Under the pieces are notes generated by a model. It was not told the origin of the DNA. It ran no database searches and saw nothing but the letters and a program-made list of their open reading frames with translations. From an uncultured Aquimarina sp. (GTDB taxonomy: Bacteria > Bacteroidota > Bacteroidia > Flavobacteriales > Flavobacteriaceae), in the NCBI GenBank assembly GCA_937958985.1, contig CALGLV010000006.1, forward strand, positions 206,563 through 270,562: a DNA stretch of 64,000 bases, given 5' to 3'. The position numbers and the translations under genes were made by a program. This document shows positions 1 to 9,229 of the stretch, in pieces (the first letter of the stretch is position 1; every line of letters starts with the position of its first letter).

Positions 1-579
1 AGCTATTAAACTTTTTTCAAATTGAATATTATTGAATAAAACATAAAGCAATTCATGATCTCGTGTAATTTGTTCTATAGTTAACTCAATAGGCTTTAAG
101 TCGTTTTGAATAGCTGTTCTAAAAATATGATCATCTACAGAAGAAAAATCAATCGATGTTATTTCTTTTTCTTTTAGAACACCTAACTGCAATACTCCAT
201 TTTTGAACCCCATACTTAACCCTTGTAAACGAATACGGATTTTACTTCCCAAAGGATAACGTTGGTATAATGCTCTTTCATCTATCAAAATACTTATACC
301 AGCTGTAGGGTTTTCTGGCTCATCCTGAATTATTATTTCTTTAAAAAAATTACCTTCTTTATCGCTAGATATCACAAAGCCTTCAATAAATTGATCCTCT
401 TCAAAAAAAGATATAGTCTGTTCTTCAACAAAACGATCAATACCAGCCTTTAAACTGCTTATAGAAATAATAGCTCCTGTTGGAATGTTTTGAGTTTTGA
501 CATTAGGAACTTCTGTTTCTCCTTCAGAACAATTGATTACAAAAAATGTAAGTAGCACTCTAATCATTAACTGTTTCAT
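1..579 (-). CDS. DUF5689-type lipoprotein (3' end beyond window)
   Basis: This reading frame is absent from the ORF track because it runs off the left edge, but the minus strand from the ATG at 579 is open for 193 codons with no stop. The start encodes a short hydrophobic signal ending in FVINC, a plausible lipobox, so the product is probably an outer-membrane lipoprotein. The following segment (PTGAIISISSLKAGI, then a beta-rich region with FIEGFVISSDKEGNFFKEIIIQD) matches my memory of DUF5689, an OB-fold-like domain of Bacteroidota surface proteins. It starts 10 bp after the stop of the TonB receptor, so the two are co-transcribed. It may capture substrate for that receptor; the substrate is unknown. 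Confidence 0.8.
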   Translation of the reverse strand, partial: MKQLMIRVLLTFFVINCSEGETEVPNVKTQNIPTGAIISISSLKAGIDRFVEEQTISFFEEDQFIEGFVISSDKEGNFFKEIIIQDEPENPTAGISILIDERALYQRYPLGSKIRIRLQGLSMGFKNGVLQLGVLKEKEITSIDFSSVDDHIFRTAIQNDLKPIELTIEQITRDHELLYVLFNNIQFEKSLIA

Positions 580-589
580 GAGCTGTAAA

Positions 590-3388
590 TTAAAACCTCC
601 AATAAGTATTTGCGTAATAGGTAGTTCCGTTTCCTAGCCAGTACCTATTACCAAAAAGAGAAAACTCTCTATTTCTATCTTCGTTTAAATCATTAAAATT
701 TGAATTTCTGGATTGTTCGAAACCACCTGTTTTAAAAATTTGATTTAATATATTCTGAATCCCTAGAGTGAATCCTATGTAGTTATTATTTTTAGTTTTC
801 CAAGACTTACCACCTATTGCATTCCATAAAAAATAACCTCCAAAATCTTCTTGCTTTAGTAACTCCCTTGCGCGGTCTTCCGTATAATTTAACAGTGGCT
901 GTCCATCGATATCTGTCGCAAAATTTTGTGTTCTAGTAAATGGACTAATATCTATAAAGGCATCTAAAAAATAATTTAACTGGGTAGAAAACCACCAGTA
1001 CGATGGATCGCGATAACTAAAGCCCAAACCATACGCTTGTTGAGGGCCATTAGCTAAGCGGTGATTTTTTAAACTAGATTTCCCTAAAATCAAGGACTCT
1101 TCAAAACTATCCGAAGTAATATATAAATTAGGATTGTTCACGAAAATATGTTTTCCGTAAGCCATTGATAAATTTACCGTTAATGCACTTGTAGCCTGAA
1201 TTTCCGCCCCAAACTCTATACCCGTATTTAAAGTTTTAACACCAGTGATAATTTCTTGAATAAAGGCCGAACTGTCGTTTCTGTTTAATGACGCTATATT
1301 TTCCGTGAAAAAGAAAGAAATATCTGTCATATTATTTCTAGTAATGTAATAGCCTGAAAGTCGCGCTAAAATTCGTCCGTATTGATAATTTAAAGCTCCA
1401 TCGAACTGAAGTTGTTGTTCTTGCGCTAAGTCAATAACCGTATCATTGTTTTGTCTCGGATTGGAGAAACTCTGCCTTATTGTTGGCGGCGATACAATAA
1501 AATTGAATGACGATGAGGCATATAATTTATTTGTTAATTGGTACGTAGCCCCCATTTTAAAACCATAGCCAATAAAATTTAATTTTTTACTTTTCCCTAA
1601 AGACAACTGCCCTGGATAGTTTCCATTTTCATAATTACCAATGCGCTGATAGCTTGTTTTAGACAAAGATAAACCCACAAATGTGTCCCATTTTGGGATC
1701 GAAAAATTTGCTTGAAAAAACCCGTTATAATTAAGCGCTTTAATAGTATAGTTATACCTAAATTTATTCCCCTTACGCACGACCCTATTTGGAGTAAGTA
1801 AATTATTCTGAGCATTATTTCCTTCTGAAAAACCATCTATATCTAAAAAACCACTCGACCCCAATAAATCGGTAATCTCGGCATAGTTTTTACTGTTTAA
1901 TATGCTCGAAGCTAATTTGGCATTAAGGTTAATTTTTGAAGATAAATCGTAATTTAATATGGAGTTGGCAGCTATAAAATCATTTTCAACAGTATCATTA
2001 TAAAGGGCATAAACACCTGTAGTCGTTTGTTCATTTCTTCTATACAAATCACCCCAATCCAATTGACCTTCTTCCCTAAAATTTTGGCTAGCCCTGAAAG
2101 CACTTTCAAAGTTTTCCTGCCCTTCATTACGAAGAAAAAAACTAGGTAATCTTTGGTAGTATGAAGGATCTGGATTACGAGAAGTGCCAATAAAAATTGG
2201 ATTTTGATCTGTAGAAGCAGTGCTAAGCTCTTTTCCATTAAATTCAAGTCTGCTATTGGAGACTTTACCTGTTTTTAATAAAAAATTATTTTGAACAGAT
2301 AGCTTTTTATTAATGTTCCAAAAGTGATTTATTGTAAAAATAGGTTCCTTTATATTTTTGATTCGTGAATTTCGAAGATCTCCATTTTGAGTTCCCCAAT
2401 ATGAGTTGTATTTACGTCCCTTAAGATCAATAACCTCTTGCGTATTAGGCGATCTTTTACCTCGTTTTACTGGTGTGAATATTGTTGTGAAATTAACTCG
2501 ATGTTTACTATTAATTTTTTTACTTATACTACCCGCAACACTATAATTTTCAGTAGAAGTGCCTTCAATAAAACCCTCTTCACCCCTTGCCGCTGAAAAA
2601 GACAAACTATACGCCCACCCGCTTAATAACTGACCTGAATGAACTGTCGCCATCAATCTACCCCGATATGACCTGTTAGTACTTGCAAAAGATAGCTTAG
2701 CTCCTTTGCTATATTTACTAGCATCAAACTGAAGTTGATTTACCCCAACTAAATTTCCAAATGTTTGTTTATTTGCCAGTCCATAAGCTGTAAATTCCTG
2801 ACTCCGTAGCATATCGTTTAACCCGGACCAATTACTCCAGTTTGGCTTACCATTAAAAAATGAATTCATTTCCACACCATTAAACAACACTTTTGAATAT
2901 TCGTTACCCAATCCCCTGACTTTAAAAAAAGTACTACTCCAGTTGAAAGCAACACTACTCAAAAAAGCATCCCTATTAGATTGAAGTAACGTTTGGCTTT
3001 GCGAAATATCATTATCGTTATATTCTACATTACTATTCAACTCGATAGTTGTAAAAAGCTCCTGTTGCTGTTTCATATCCAAAATCATTACTATGTTTCC
3101 AATATCTGTAATTGCTTTTTCTGTTATAACGATGGGAAATTTTCTATCGGCATATCCCTTTAAACGTATTGTAATTATTTGTTCTCCTAAAGGCAAGCCC
3201 CCCTCTAAACTAAACACCCCATTAGAATCTGATGTTGTTTCCCAGTGAGCTCCATCAATACTTATCGAGGCATTTATTGCTACTTCACTAGTACTTTCCA
3301 AATAAACAACACCTTTTACTATCGACTTTTGCGCATTAATAATTAACGAAAAGAAAAACATTATTAATATAATATTTCTCGAAAACAT
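590..3388 (-). CDS. TonB-dependent receptor with carboxypeptidase-like regulatory domain
   Basis: The 932-residue protein has a signal peptide (residues 1 to about 19, ending INAQ), a CarboxypepD_reg-like beta-sandwich at about 22-100 (VKGVVYLESTSEVAINASISIDG), a plug domain at about 115-230 (FKVRGLGNEYSKVLFNGVEMN) and a long beta-barrel ending in the aromatic YANTYWRF. It is an outer-membrane active transporter driven by TonB-ExbBD. It lacks an adjacent SusD partner, so it is not a standard SusCD pair. The neighbours are a DUF5689 lipoprotein downstream and a divergent secreted endonuclease/phosphatase, which suggests uptake of a nucleic-acid or phosphoester-derived nutrient; this is an inference from context only. 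Confidence 0.93.
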   Translation of the reverse strand: MFSRNIILIMFFFSLIINAQKSIVKGVVYLESTSEVAINASISIDGAHWETTSDSNGVFSLEGGLPLGEQIITIRLKGYADRKFPIVITEKAITDIGNIVMILDMKQQQELFTTIELNSNVEYNDNDISQSQTLLQSNRDAFLSSVAFNWSSTFFKVRGLGNEYSKVLFNGVEMNSFFNGKPNWSNWSGLNDMLRSQEFTAYGLANKQTFGNLVGVNQLQFDASKYSKGAKLSFASTNRSYRGRLMATVHSGQLLSGWAYSLSFSAARGEEGFIEGTSTENYSVAGSISKKINSKHRVNFTTIFTPVKRGKRSPNTQEVIDLKGRKYNSYWGTQNGDLRNSRIKNIKEPIFTINHFWNINKKLSVQNNFLLKTGKVSNSRLEFNGKELSTASTDQNPIFIGTSRNPDPSYYQRLPSFFLRNEGQENFESAFRASQNFREEGQLDWGDLYRRNEQTTTGVYALYNDTVENDFIAANSILNYDLSSKINLNAKLASSILNSKNYAEITDLLGSSGFLDIDGFSEGNNAQNNLLTPNRVVRKGNKFRYNYTIKALNYNGFFQANFSIPKWDTFVGLSLSKTSYQRIGNYENGNYPGQLSLGKSKKLNFIGYGFKMGATYQLTNKLYASSSFNFIVSPPTIRQSFSNPRQNNDTVIDLAQEQQLQFDGALNYQYGRILARLSGYYITRNNMTDISFFFTENIASLNRNDSSAFIQEIITGVKTLNTGIEFGAEIQATSALTVNLSMAYGKHIFVNNPNLYITSDSFEESLILGKSSLKNHRLANGPQQAYGLGFSYRDPSYWWFSTQLNYFLDAFIDISPFTRTQNFATDIDGQPLLNYTEDRARELLKQEDFGGYFLWNAIGGKSWKTKNNNYIGFTLGIQNILNQIFKTGGFEQSRNSNFNDLNEDRNREFSLFGNRYWLGNGTTYYANTYWRF

Positions 3389-3434
3389 GTTTTAAATTGT
3401 TGATTTATAGATAGTTGTAAATATATGAAAAATT

Positions 3435-4469
3435 ATGAATAAGAAAATAACGACACTTATTGTCCTTCTCATCGCTCTAAAAAGCAATCTATTTTCTCAA
3501 GCTAGCACCTATCAAATAGCTACAGTTGCGTTTTATAATTTGGAAAATTTATTTGACGCTATCGATGAGCCAACAACGTTTGACAACGATTACACTCCAC
3601 TTGGAAGAAAGGCTTGGACTGATAAAAAAATAGCTCTTAAAATAAAAAACTTAAGTGGCGTTATTTCTGAAATTGGTGCTGAAACAACAAAGCTACCTCC
3701 TGCAATTATTGGAGTTTCCGAAGTAGAAAATAGAAATATTTTGTTACAATTGGTATCGCATACAAATTTAAATACTGTTGACTATGGGATTGCTCATTTT
3801 AACTCTCCCGATAGGCGTGGCATAGATGTGGCTTTATTATACGACAGAAAAAGATTTAGGTTTACTAATGCAAATAAACACGTATTGCTGCTAAAAGACA
3901 GCTATGGAAAACGAATTTATACTAGAGATCAATTGTGTGTTTCTGGCTATTTGGGTGATGAATTAGTTTACTGTATTGTAAATCACTGGCCTTCAAGAAG
4001 GGGTGGAGAAAAAAGAAGTAGAAGCAAACGCATTGAAGCTGCAAAGCTTTGTTTAAAAATAACCGATTCAATTTATAAAATCACCCCAAAAGCAAACATT
4101 ATTATTATGGGCGATTTTAATGACGACCCAACTAATGATAGTTTAAAGAGGGTATTAAAAACAAAATGCTCTCCAAAATATAATTCTGAATTTGACTATT
4201 TCTATAATCCTATGGAACAAATGAAAAAACGCGGCTTAGGCACATTAGCCTACAGAGATAAATGGAATATTTTTGATCAACTTATTTTCTCAAACACAAT
4301 GCTTGACAGTATTGGTTTACAACTTTATAAGACTACTATTTTTTGCCCAAAATATGTAACTCAAAGCTCAGGAAAGTATAAAGGATACCCTAAAAGAACA
4401 ACTTCTGAAGAAATTGGATACAGCGATCATTTTGCTGTATACAGTTATTTAATTAAACGTATTAATTAA
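3435..4469 (+). CDS. Secreted endonuclease/exonuclease/phosphatase family protein
   Basis: The 344-residue protein has a signal peptide (MNKKITTLIVLLIALKSNLFSQ) followed by a complete EEP fold: VAFYNLENLFD (metal and substrate Asn), SEVENRN (metal Glu), RRGIDVALLYD, NHWPSRRGG (catalytic His), IMGDFNDDP (catalytic Asp and Asn) and YSDHFAVYSYL (terminal Asp-His). It should hydrolyse phosphodiesters, in DNA, RNA or a phospholipid headgroup, outside the cytoplasm. It is divergent from the TonB receptor with 46 bp between them, consistent with one nutrient-scavenging locus. The ATG at 3435 is fixed because the earlier ATG runs straight into a stop. Its 3' end overlaps the convergent next gene by 21 bp. 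Confidence 0.9.
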   Translation: MNKKITTLIVLLIALKSNLFSQASTYQIATVAFYNLENLFDAIDEPTTFDNDYTPLGRKAWTDKKIALKIKNLSGVISEIGAETTKLPPAIIGVSEVENRNILLQLVSHTNLNTVDYGIAHFNSPDRRGIDVALLYDRKRFRFTNANKHVLLLKDSYGKRIYTRDQLCVSGYLGDELVYCIVNHWPSRRGGEKRSRSKRIEAAKLCLKITDSIYKITPKANIIIMGDFNDDPTNDSLKRVLKTKCSPKYNSEFDYFYNPMEQMKKRGLGTLAYRDKWNIFDQLIFSNTMLDSIGLQLYKTTIFCPKYVTQSSGKYKGYPKRTTSEEIGYSDHFAVYSYLIKRIN

Positions 4470-4883
4470 TGTAGGTTTTCTAAACTCATTTACATTCATA
4501 TTAACTCCTCGGATAACTTTAGTTTTACAAGCCTTAACAGACCAATCATTCCTCCCACCTTCGTACATGTACAAGTTGTAGCTATAATTATTCCCTGGTT
4601 TTAATGCCTTAACTCCTCTTAGGATTTTAATAGGCATTTTAACTGTTTTTATACCCGATTCGTTAATTAAATAAACACCCGTTCCTACGAGTTGATTTCC
4701 TCTTTTAAGTTCTAAGTATATGGTGCTTTTTTTTAAAGCCTTATAGGCTATACTATAATTGTAATAGTTGTTAGCTGGCTTTAATTGCATTTTTGGTGCC
4801 TTAGCAAATTTAACATAAGCTTGGGCATTCACTTGAGAGTGAAAAGAAAAAAAAAGTAAAATTAAAAAGATAAATTTTTTCAT
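4449..4883 (-). CDS. Small secreted protein of unknown function
   Basis: The 144-residue protein begins with a clear signal peptide (MKKFIFLILLFFSFHSQVNAQ). The mature part is basic and beta-rich, with alternating hydrophobic residues (STIYLELKRGNQLVGTGVYLI) and a segment NYSYNLYMYEGGRNDWS, suggestive of a single immunoglobulin-like or carbohydrate-binding beta-sandwich. I do not recognise a family. It sits downstream of the GH86-type gene on the same strand with a 93 bp gap, so it may be co-transcribed, and a carbohydrate-linked role is possible but unproven. The last 21 bp overlap the convergent endonuclease gene. Confidence 0.75.
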   Translation of the reverse strand: MKKFIFLILLFFSFHSQVNAQAYVKFAKAPKMQLKPANNYYNYSIAYKALKKSTIYLELKRGNQLVGTGVYLINESGIKTVKMPIKILRGVKALKPGNNYSYNLYMYEGGRNDWSVKACKTKVIRGVNMNVNEFRKPTLINTFN

Positions 4884-4960
4884 AATTTACAATAAGTGAG
4901 CTACCCATTATACTATATCAAAAAATATGCCGCATATATCAAACATAACTTATAGCACCA

Positions 4961-4982
4961 AAATAATGTTTAAGCATTATTT
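4961..4982 (-). terminator. Weak terminator-like hairpin at the GH86 stop
   Basis: AAATAATG and CATTATTT form an 8 bp stem with a 6-base loop, overlapping the stop codon of the GH86-type gene. The T tract after it on the minus strand is short, so termination is likely to be weak and read-through into the small secreted gene is possible. Confidence 0.3.
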
Positions 4983-7028
4983 TTTAAACTTATAATTACC
5001 GCCACCAGAAGTTTGTAAAAAATATTCTCCATTTTTTATAGTAGAGATATCGATTGTTTCTCCATTGTTATAAAATTTTAGTCGCTTTACAACCTTACCA
5101 TCAGCATCTACAATTTTAGGAGCTTTACATTCAATGGCTGGTGATATATTAAGTAAATTACCTCCATGACTAGAAAAAACAGGAGCATTATTTTCAACGT
5201 AATTTGCGTTATTTACATCCGAAGAAAATATCTCTGTATTAATAACTACTGAGCTTATTTTTCCGCCATCATCAGCAAAACTTACTGTAACCTCATTTTG
5301 TTCTTTCAAGTACGACATCGGAATTGGCACAACCAAAGTACCAAAAAAGAAATCTCTATTGTTTTGATTATAACCAGCCCAATTAGATGGTGTTAAAACA
5401 TATTCGCCATTTAGCTTTATTACTGGCTTCATATCCGAAGCTCTAGAACGCCCAAAACTAACTCTTATATTAGCCTTTCCCTTTCCCGTTACTACCTTTT
5501 CAAATTCAAATTTAATGGGTGTATTTGCGACTATCGGTTGTAGTAATTGCTTTGAGTAATTATCATATTCAACAATTGATGTTGCAAATATTGCCTGTTC
5601 TGGCACATCACAAATCATCATAAAAGTTTCATGCGGATCAATGTCAAGTTGATCAATATGTAAATCAGTATTTGCTTCAGTTAACTCCAAAACTCCATCT
5701 TGATCTGCATATAACCTTCTTATAGTGTAGTTTGTTACCCTAACTATATCATTGTTCGTGAAACTAAAATTTAGGGTTTGAGTAATATCCGAAAGGTTAT
5801 TACAAACAATATACCACTTGCCTTTGTTGTAAAATGAGTTTACTTGTATATCGGGATTATTCGATGATATATAAACCCTTTCTCCTGCTACATCTTCCCA
5901 AAACTCGTAAAACTTCACTAAATCTGTGTAAGAATAAGTGCTTTCAGTTGTTTTTCGAAGTAATGCCCATGGGTGTGGGTTTGCTTTTGGATTATTTTTT
6001 ACGTCTGAATAAAACTTTTCTTCCTTTCCAAAAACATAAGGTACTGCCTTTGCAATAGCATTTGGTTTATCCATAAAGGACATCGCAAAATTATTTAAAG
6101 ATTGCACAATAAATGTGGCGTACTGCGGAGTGTATTGTGTACCCTTCCAATCAGGAACTTTTAAGCCGTATTCAGTAATTACATGTGGTTTTAATTGATT
6201 CCATTTAGAATAGCTGTAACTATCTATTAAATCTAATATCGCATCTGTATTACTTCCTGAACAATAATTTAAAGTACCTGAATCTTTATCTAATACATCA
6301 TATAATTTAGAGGATATAAAGTCTACATCATTACCTGCTTCGTCTAAAAAAAGCTTGTGCGTTTCTTCCCAATTTTTAAAATTATTCAATTCAAATAAAG
6401 GTCTTGAACTACTAAACCCTCCTACTTTTACATTTGGCAATTCTTTCTTAAAAACCTTAGCTACTGACCCATAAAATTTTGAAATTTGTTTTTTTACCGA
6501 TATTGGATCTCCTGAAAATAAATAAGCATTTTCAAAAGGTTCGTCCATAAGTTCATAATACATTGGCTCCTTTGGGAACAACGTTTTTATAAATTCGGCC
6601 ATTTTTAGCGCTCCTGTTTCCACATTAGCATTTGGATCAAAAACCTTAAAAGGGATTTTTTGAGTTAAGATAAAATCTGAAGAGCCAAATTTTTTGAACG
6701 TTGGATTAGCCTCTATTTCTTTTTGTAATTTTTTTAAATTATTCTGAATTTTATTAATTGATGTTGTTTGCAAATTACCACTAGGTTCGGGGCCATATAG
6801 ATTTTTTGCAGGGTGAGACCCTATTTTTCCAAATATAAAGTCAGCCTCTTCATTTAATTCTTTATTGGTATACGAAGATTGTAAGCCAAAATATTTATTC
6901 CTATCAAGTTTATTAATTTTTCCAATGTATTTTTTTATTCCTAAATCAAGTGATAAGGTAGCCTCTTGAGCATACGATGAATAAAAAAAACAAAATAAAG
7001 AAATGGAGGTAGCTATTACTGACTTCAT
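4977..7028 (-). CDS. GH86-type beta-agarase / beta-porphyranase
   Basis: The ORF track begins at a TTG; the ATG at 7028 places a normal signal peptide (MKSVIATSISLFCFFYSSYAQ) at the N-terminus and gives 683 residues. A TIM-barrel-like region has YYELMDEPF (Glu163, candidate acid/base), DVDFISSKLYD and HVITEYGLK (Glu286, candidate nucleophile), the pattern I associate with clan GH-A family 86 enzymes acting on agarose or porphyran. Beta-sandwich domains follow at about 390-600. The last ~60 residues (DISTIKNGEYFLQ ... YKFKK) resemble a T9SS sorting domain but lack the usual NP motif. No SusCD pair or sulfatase lies nearby, so it is not in a typical PUL within this window. Family assignment is from motifs and needs a dbCAN search. 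Confidence 0.72.
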   Translation of the reverse strand: MKSVIATSISLFCFFYSSYAQEATLSLDLGIKKYIGKINKLDRNKYFGLQSSYTNKELNEEADFIFGKIGSHPAKNLYGPEPSGNLQTTSINKIQNNLKKLQKEIEANPTFKKFGSSDFILTQKIPFKVFDPNANVETGALKMAEFIKTLFPKEPMYYELMDEPFENAYLFSGDPISVKKQISKFYGSVAKVFKKELPNVKVGGFSSSRPLFELNNFKNWEETHKLFLDEAGNDVDFISSKLYDVLDKDSGTLNYCSGSNTDAILDLIDSYSYSKWNQLKPHVITEYGLKVPDWKGTQYTPQYATFIVQSLNNFAMSFMDKPNAIAKAVPYVFGKEEKFYSDVKNNPKANPHPWALLRKTTESTYSYTDLVKFYEFWEDVAGERVYISSNNPDIQVNSFYNKGKWYIVCNNLSDITQTLNFSFTNNDIVRVTNYTIRRLYADQDGVLELTEANTDLHIDQLDIDPHETFMMICDVPEQAIFATSIVEYDNYSKQLLQPIVANTPIKFEFEKVVTGKGKANIRVSFGRSRASDMKPVIKLNGEYVLTPSNWAGYNQNNRDFFFGTLVVPIPMSYLKEQNEVTVSFADDGGKISSVVINTEIFSSDVNNANYVENNAPVFSSHGGNLLNISPAIECKAPKIVDADGKVVKRLKFYNNGETIDISTIKNGEYFLQTSGGGNYKFKK

Positions 7029-7076
7029 AGGATATATCAAATTAAATTAAGCAATATTCTAAAAAATTAGAATAAA

Positions 7077-7517
7077 TTAAAACCAAACTTTCCACGGTAT
7101 TCTTGAAAGTATCAATAACAGTGCTAATGTATAAAAAATTGTCAGAAATTTGAATTTTGGACCTGATACTAACTGTTTTTTATGTTTAGAATAACCAATA
7201 GTTATCAATACTGCAGCCAATAACATTACTGTAGGATGCTCTATATGATAGAGACGTAAATCTGCATTTTTCATAATATCTTTTACAGATACATCATCGT
7301 TAAACCATTGAATTCTACTTGAAGTAAAATAAAGAATCATTCCAAACAGAAACTGCAAATGTGTTGCTATTAATGTAAGTAATGCCAATCTAAAATCTTT
7401 TGGCTGGTACTCCTTTTTTAAAATTGCACCAATTATAAAATTTACGGTTGCTATTGTGGTTACTATAACCACTATATACGCCCAGTAAGAGTGGATATGT
7501 TTTAAAATTGATTCCAT
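7077..7517 (-). CDS. Four-helix membrane protein, possibly haem-binding
   Basis: The 146-residue protein has four predicted membrane helices (about 12-34, 44-64, 95-113 and 122-140). Histidines lie in or near them (HIHSYW at the start, THLQF in helix 2, YHIEHP before helix 3), a spacing reminiscent of cytochrome-b-like small membrane proteins. I recall similar proteins in other Flavobacteriaceae, sometimes named cytochrome B, but no function is established from the sequence. It lies between the pgi terminator and the GH86-type gene. It is probably transcribed with the GH86-type gene, since 48 bp separate them. Confidence 0.75.
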   Translation of the reverse strand: MESILKHIHSYWAYIVVIVTTIATVNFIIGAILKKEYQPKDFRLALLTLIATHLQFLFGMILYFTSSRIQWFNDDVSVKDIMKNADLRLYHIEHPTVMLLAAVLITIGYSKHKKQLVSGPKFKFLTIFYTLALLLILSRIPWKVWF

Positions 7518-7553
7518 AGTTATTAATTTAGTTTAGAAGAATAATGTTTGTAT

Positions 7554-7587
7554 AAAAACTAGGTTCACCTAAGCAAACCTAGTTTTT
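7554..7587 (-). terminator. Rho-independent terminator after pgi
   Basis: A perfect 12 bp stem (AAAAACTAGGTT / AACCTAGTTTTT) encloses a 10-base loop. It starts 5 bp downstream of the pgi stop and has T runs on both sides. It closes the DUF3108 - TDO - M23 - pgi operon. Confidence 0.85.
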
Positions 7588-7591
7588 GAAA

Positions 7592-9229
7592 TTAATTTAA
7601 GTATGCTTTTAACAACTCGTTAGTAGAGCTATCGTGCTTTGAAATTGACTTTGAAGTAATTTCTCCCAAAATACTAGTAGCCAGCTGTTTTCCTAGCTCT
7701 ACACCCCACTGATCGTAGCTATATATATTCCAAACTACTCCTTGTACAAAAATACGGTGTTCGTACATTGCTACTAAAGCCCCTAGGCTCTTAGGTGTTA
7801 ATTTGTCTATCAATAATGTAGTGGTAGGTCTGTTTCCAGAAAACACTTTAAATGGAGCTAGCTTTGCTATTTCTTTTTCAGAAAGGCTTTTCTCTTTTAA
7901 TTCAGAAATTACTTCAGCTTCTGTTTTTCCATTCATTAAAGCTTCCGTTTGTGCAAAAAAGTTAGCCATCAATTTATCGTGATGATCTTTATCCCCAAAT
8001 AATGAAGATTTAAATCCGATAAATTCTGCCGGAATAATTTTAGTACCCTGGTGTATCAACTGAAAAAAAGCATGTTGTGAATTGGTTCCTGCCTCTCCCC
8101 AAATAACAGTTCCTGTTTGGTAATTTACAGCATCTCCATTCCTATCCACACCTTTACCATTACTTTCCATAATACCTTGTTGTAAATACGCTGGTAAACG
8201 GTGTAAATATTGGTTGTATGGAATTATAGCTTCCGTCTCTACCTCATAAAAATTATTATACCACACGGTTAACAAACCTAAAACAACAGGTATGTTTTCC
8301 TCGAACGGTGTGTTTTTGAAGTGTGTATCCATTTCATTTGCTCCCTGAAGCAATTCGTCGAATTGTTCAAAACCTATGGATAAAGCAACTGATAAACCTA
8401 CAGCACTCCACAAAGAGAATCTTCCTCCTACCCAATCCCATAAAGGGAAAATATTTTCTTCTGCAATACCAAATTCCGTTACATTTTTAATGTTACTTGA
8501 AACCGCTACAAAATGTTTACTTACATGGGAAGCATCTGCTTTTTCAATAAACCATGTACGAGCCGTAGTTGCATTTGAAAGTGTTTCTTGCGTAGAAAAT
8601 GTTTTAGAAACCACAACAAATAAAGTTGTTTCGGGATCAAAATTCTTTAAATTTTGGTGGATATGATCTCCGTCAACATTTGATATAAAATGAACCTTTA
8701 AATGGTTTTTATAATATTCTAATGCTTCCGTAATCATTACAGGACCAAGGTCCGATCCTCCAATACCAATATTAACTATATCTGTAATTGACTTACCCGT
8801 ATACCCTTTATGAGCTCCAGAAATAACCTTATCACAAAAACCTTTAATTTTTTGTTTTACGGCATCTACTTCAGGCACAACATTAGCACCATCAATAAGT
8901 ATCGTATCAGTCTTCGGCGCTCTTAATGCCATATGCTGAACGGCTCTTCCTTCAGTAGCATTAATAGCATCTCCATTATAATAACTGCTAATTGCATCCT
9001 TTAAACCTACTTCTTCAGCAAGGTCTACAAGTAACTTCAAAGTAGTTTCGTCCATTCTGTTTTTTGAAAAATCTACATAAAAATCTTCCCACTTAATAGT
9101 CAGTTTTTCACCTCTATTTTTGTCTGAAGCAAATAACTCTTTTAAATGCGTATTTTTAGTCGCATTAAAGTGATCTTGTAGTGCTTTCCAAGCTTTTGTT
9201 TGTGTTGGGTTTTGTGACGGTAATGCCAT
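7592..9229 (-). CDS. pgi: Glucose-6-phosphate isomerase
   Basis: The 545-residue protein interconverts glucose-6-phosphate and fructose-6-phosphate in the cytoplasm and matches the usual length of the bacterial enzyme. Visible features are the sugar-isomerase (SIS) stretch [14 protein letters not shown], the phosphate-binding [13 protein letters not shown], the signature [14 protein letters not shown], the catalytic Glu region [10 protein letters not shown] and the C-terminal [10 protein letters not shown]. The start [20 protein letters not shown] is typical of flavobacterial orthologues. Its first 65 bp overlap the 3' end of the upstream peptidase gene, so translation may be coupled. It is the last gene of its operon, before a strong terminator. 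Confidence 0.97.
   Translation of the reverse strand: MALPSQNPTQTKAWKALQDHFNATKNTHLKELFASDKNRGEKLTIKWEDFYVDFSKNRMDETTLKLLVDLAEEVGLKDAISSYYNGDAINATEGRAVQHMALRAPKTDTILIDGANVVPEVDAVKQKIKGFCDKVISGAHKGYTGKSITDIVNIGIGGSDLGPVMITEALEYYKNHLKVHFISNVDGDHIHQNLKNFDPETTLFVVVSKTFSTQETLSNATTARTWFIEKADASHVSKHFVAVSSNIKNVTEFGIAEENIFPLWDWVGGRFSLWSAVGLSVALSIGFEQFDELLQGANEMDTHFKNTPFEENIPVVLGLLTVWYNNFYEVETEAIIPYNQYLHRLPAYLQQGIMESNGKGVDRNGDAVNYQTGTVIWGEAGTNSQHAFFQLIHQGTKIIPAEFIGFKSSLFGDKDHHDKLMANFFAQTEALMNGKTEAEVISELKEKSLSEKEIAKLAPFKVFSGNRPTTTLLIDKLTPKSLGALVAMYEHRIFVQGVVWNIYSYDQWGVELGKQLATSILGEITSKSISKHDSSTNELLKAYLN

Noticed and set aside
1597-2247. Minus-strand ORFs of 79 and 91 aa inside the TonB receptor gene
   Set aside because: They are out-of-frame shadows of a clearly conserved barrel gene.
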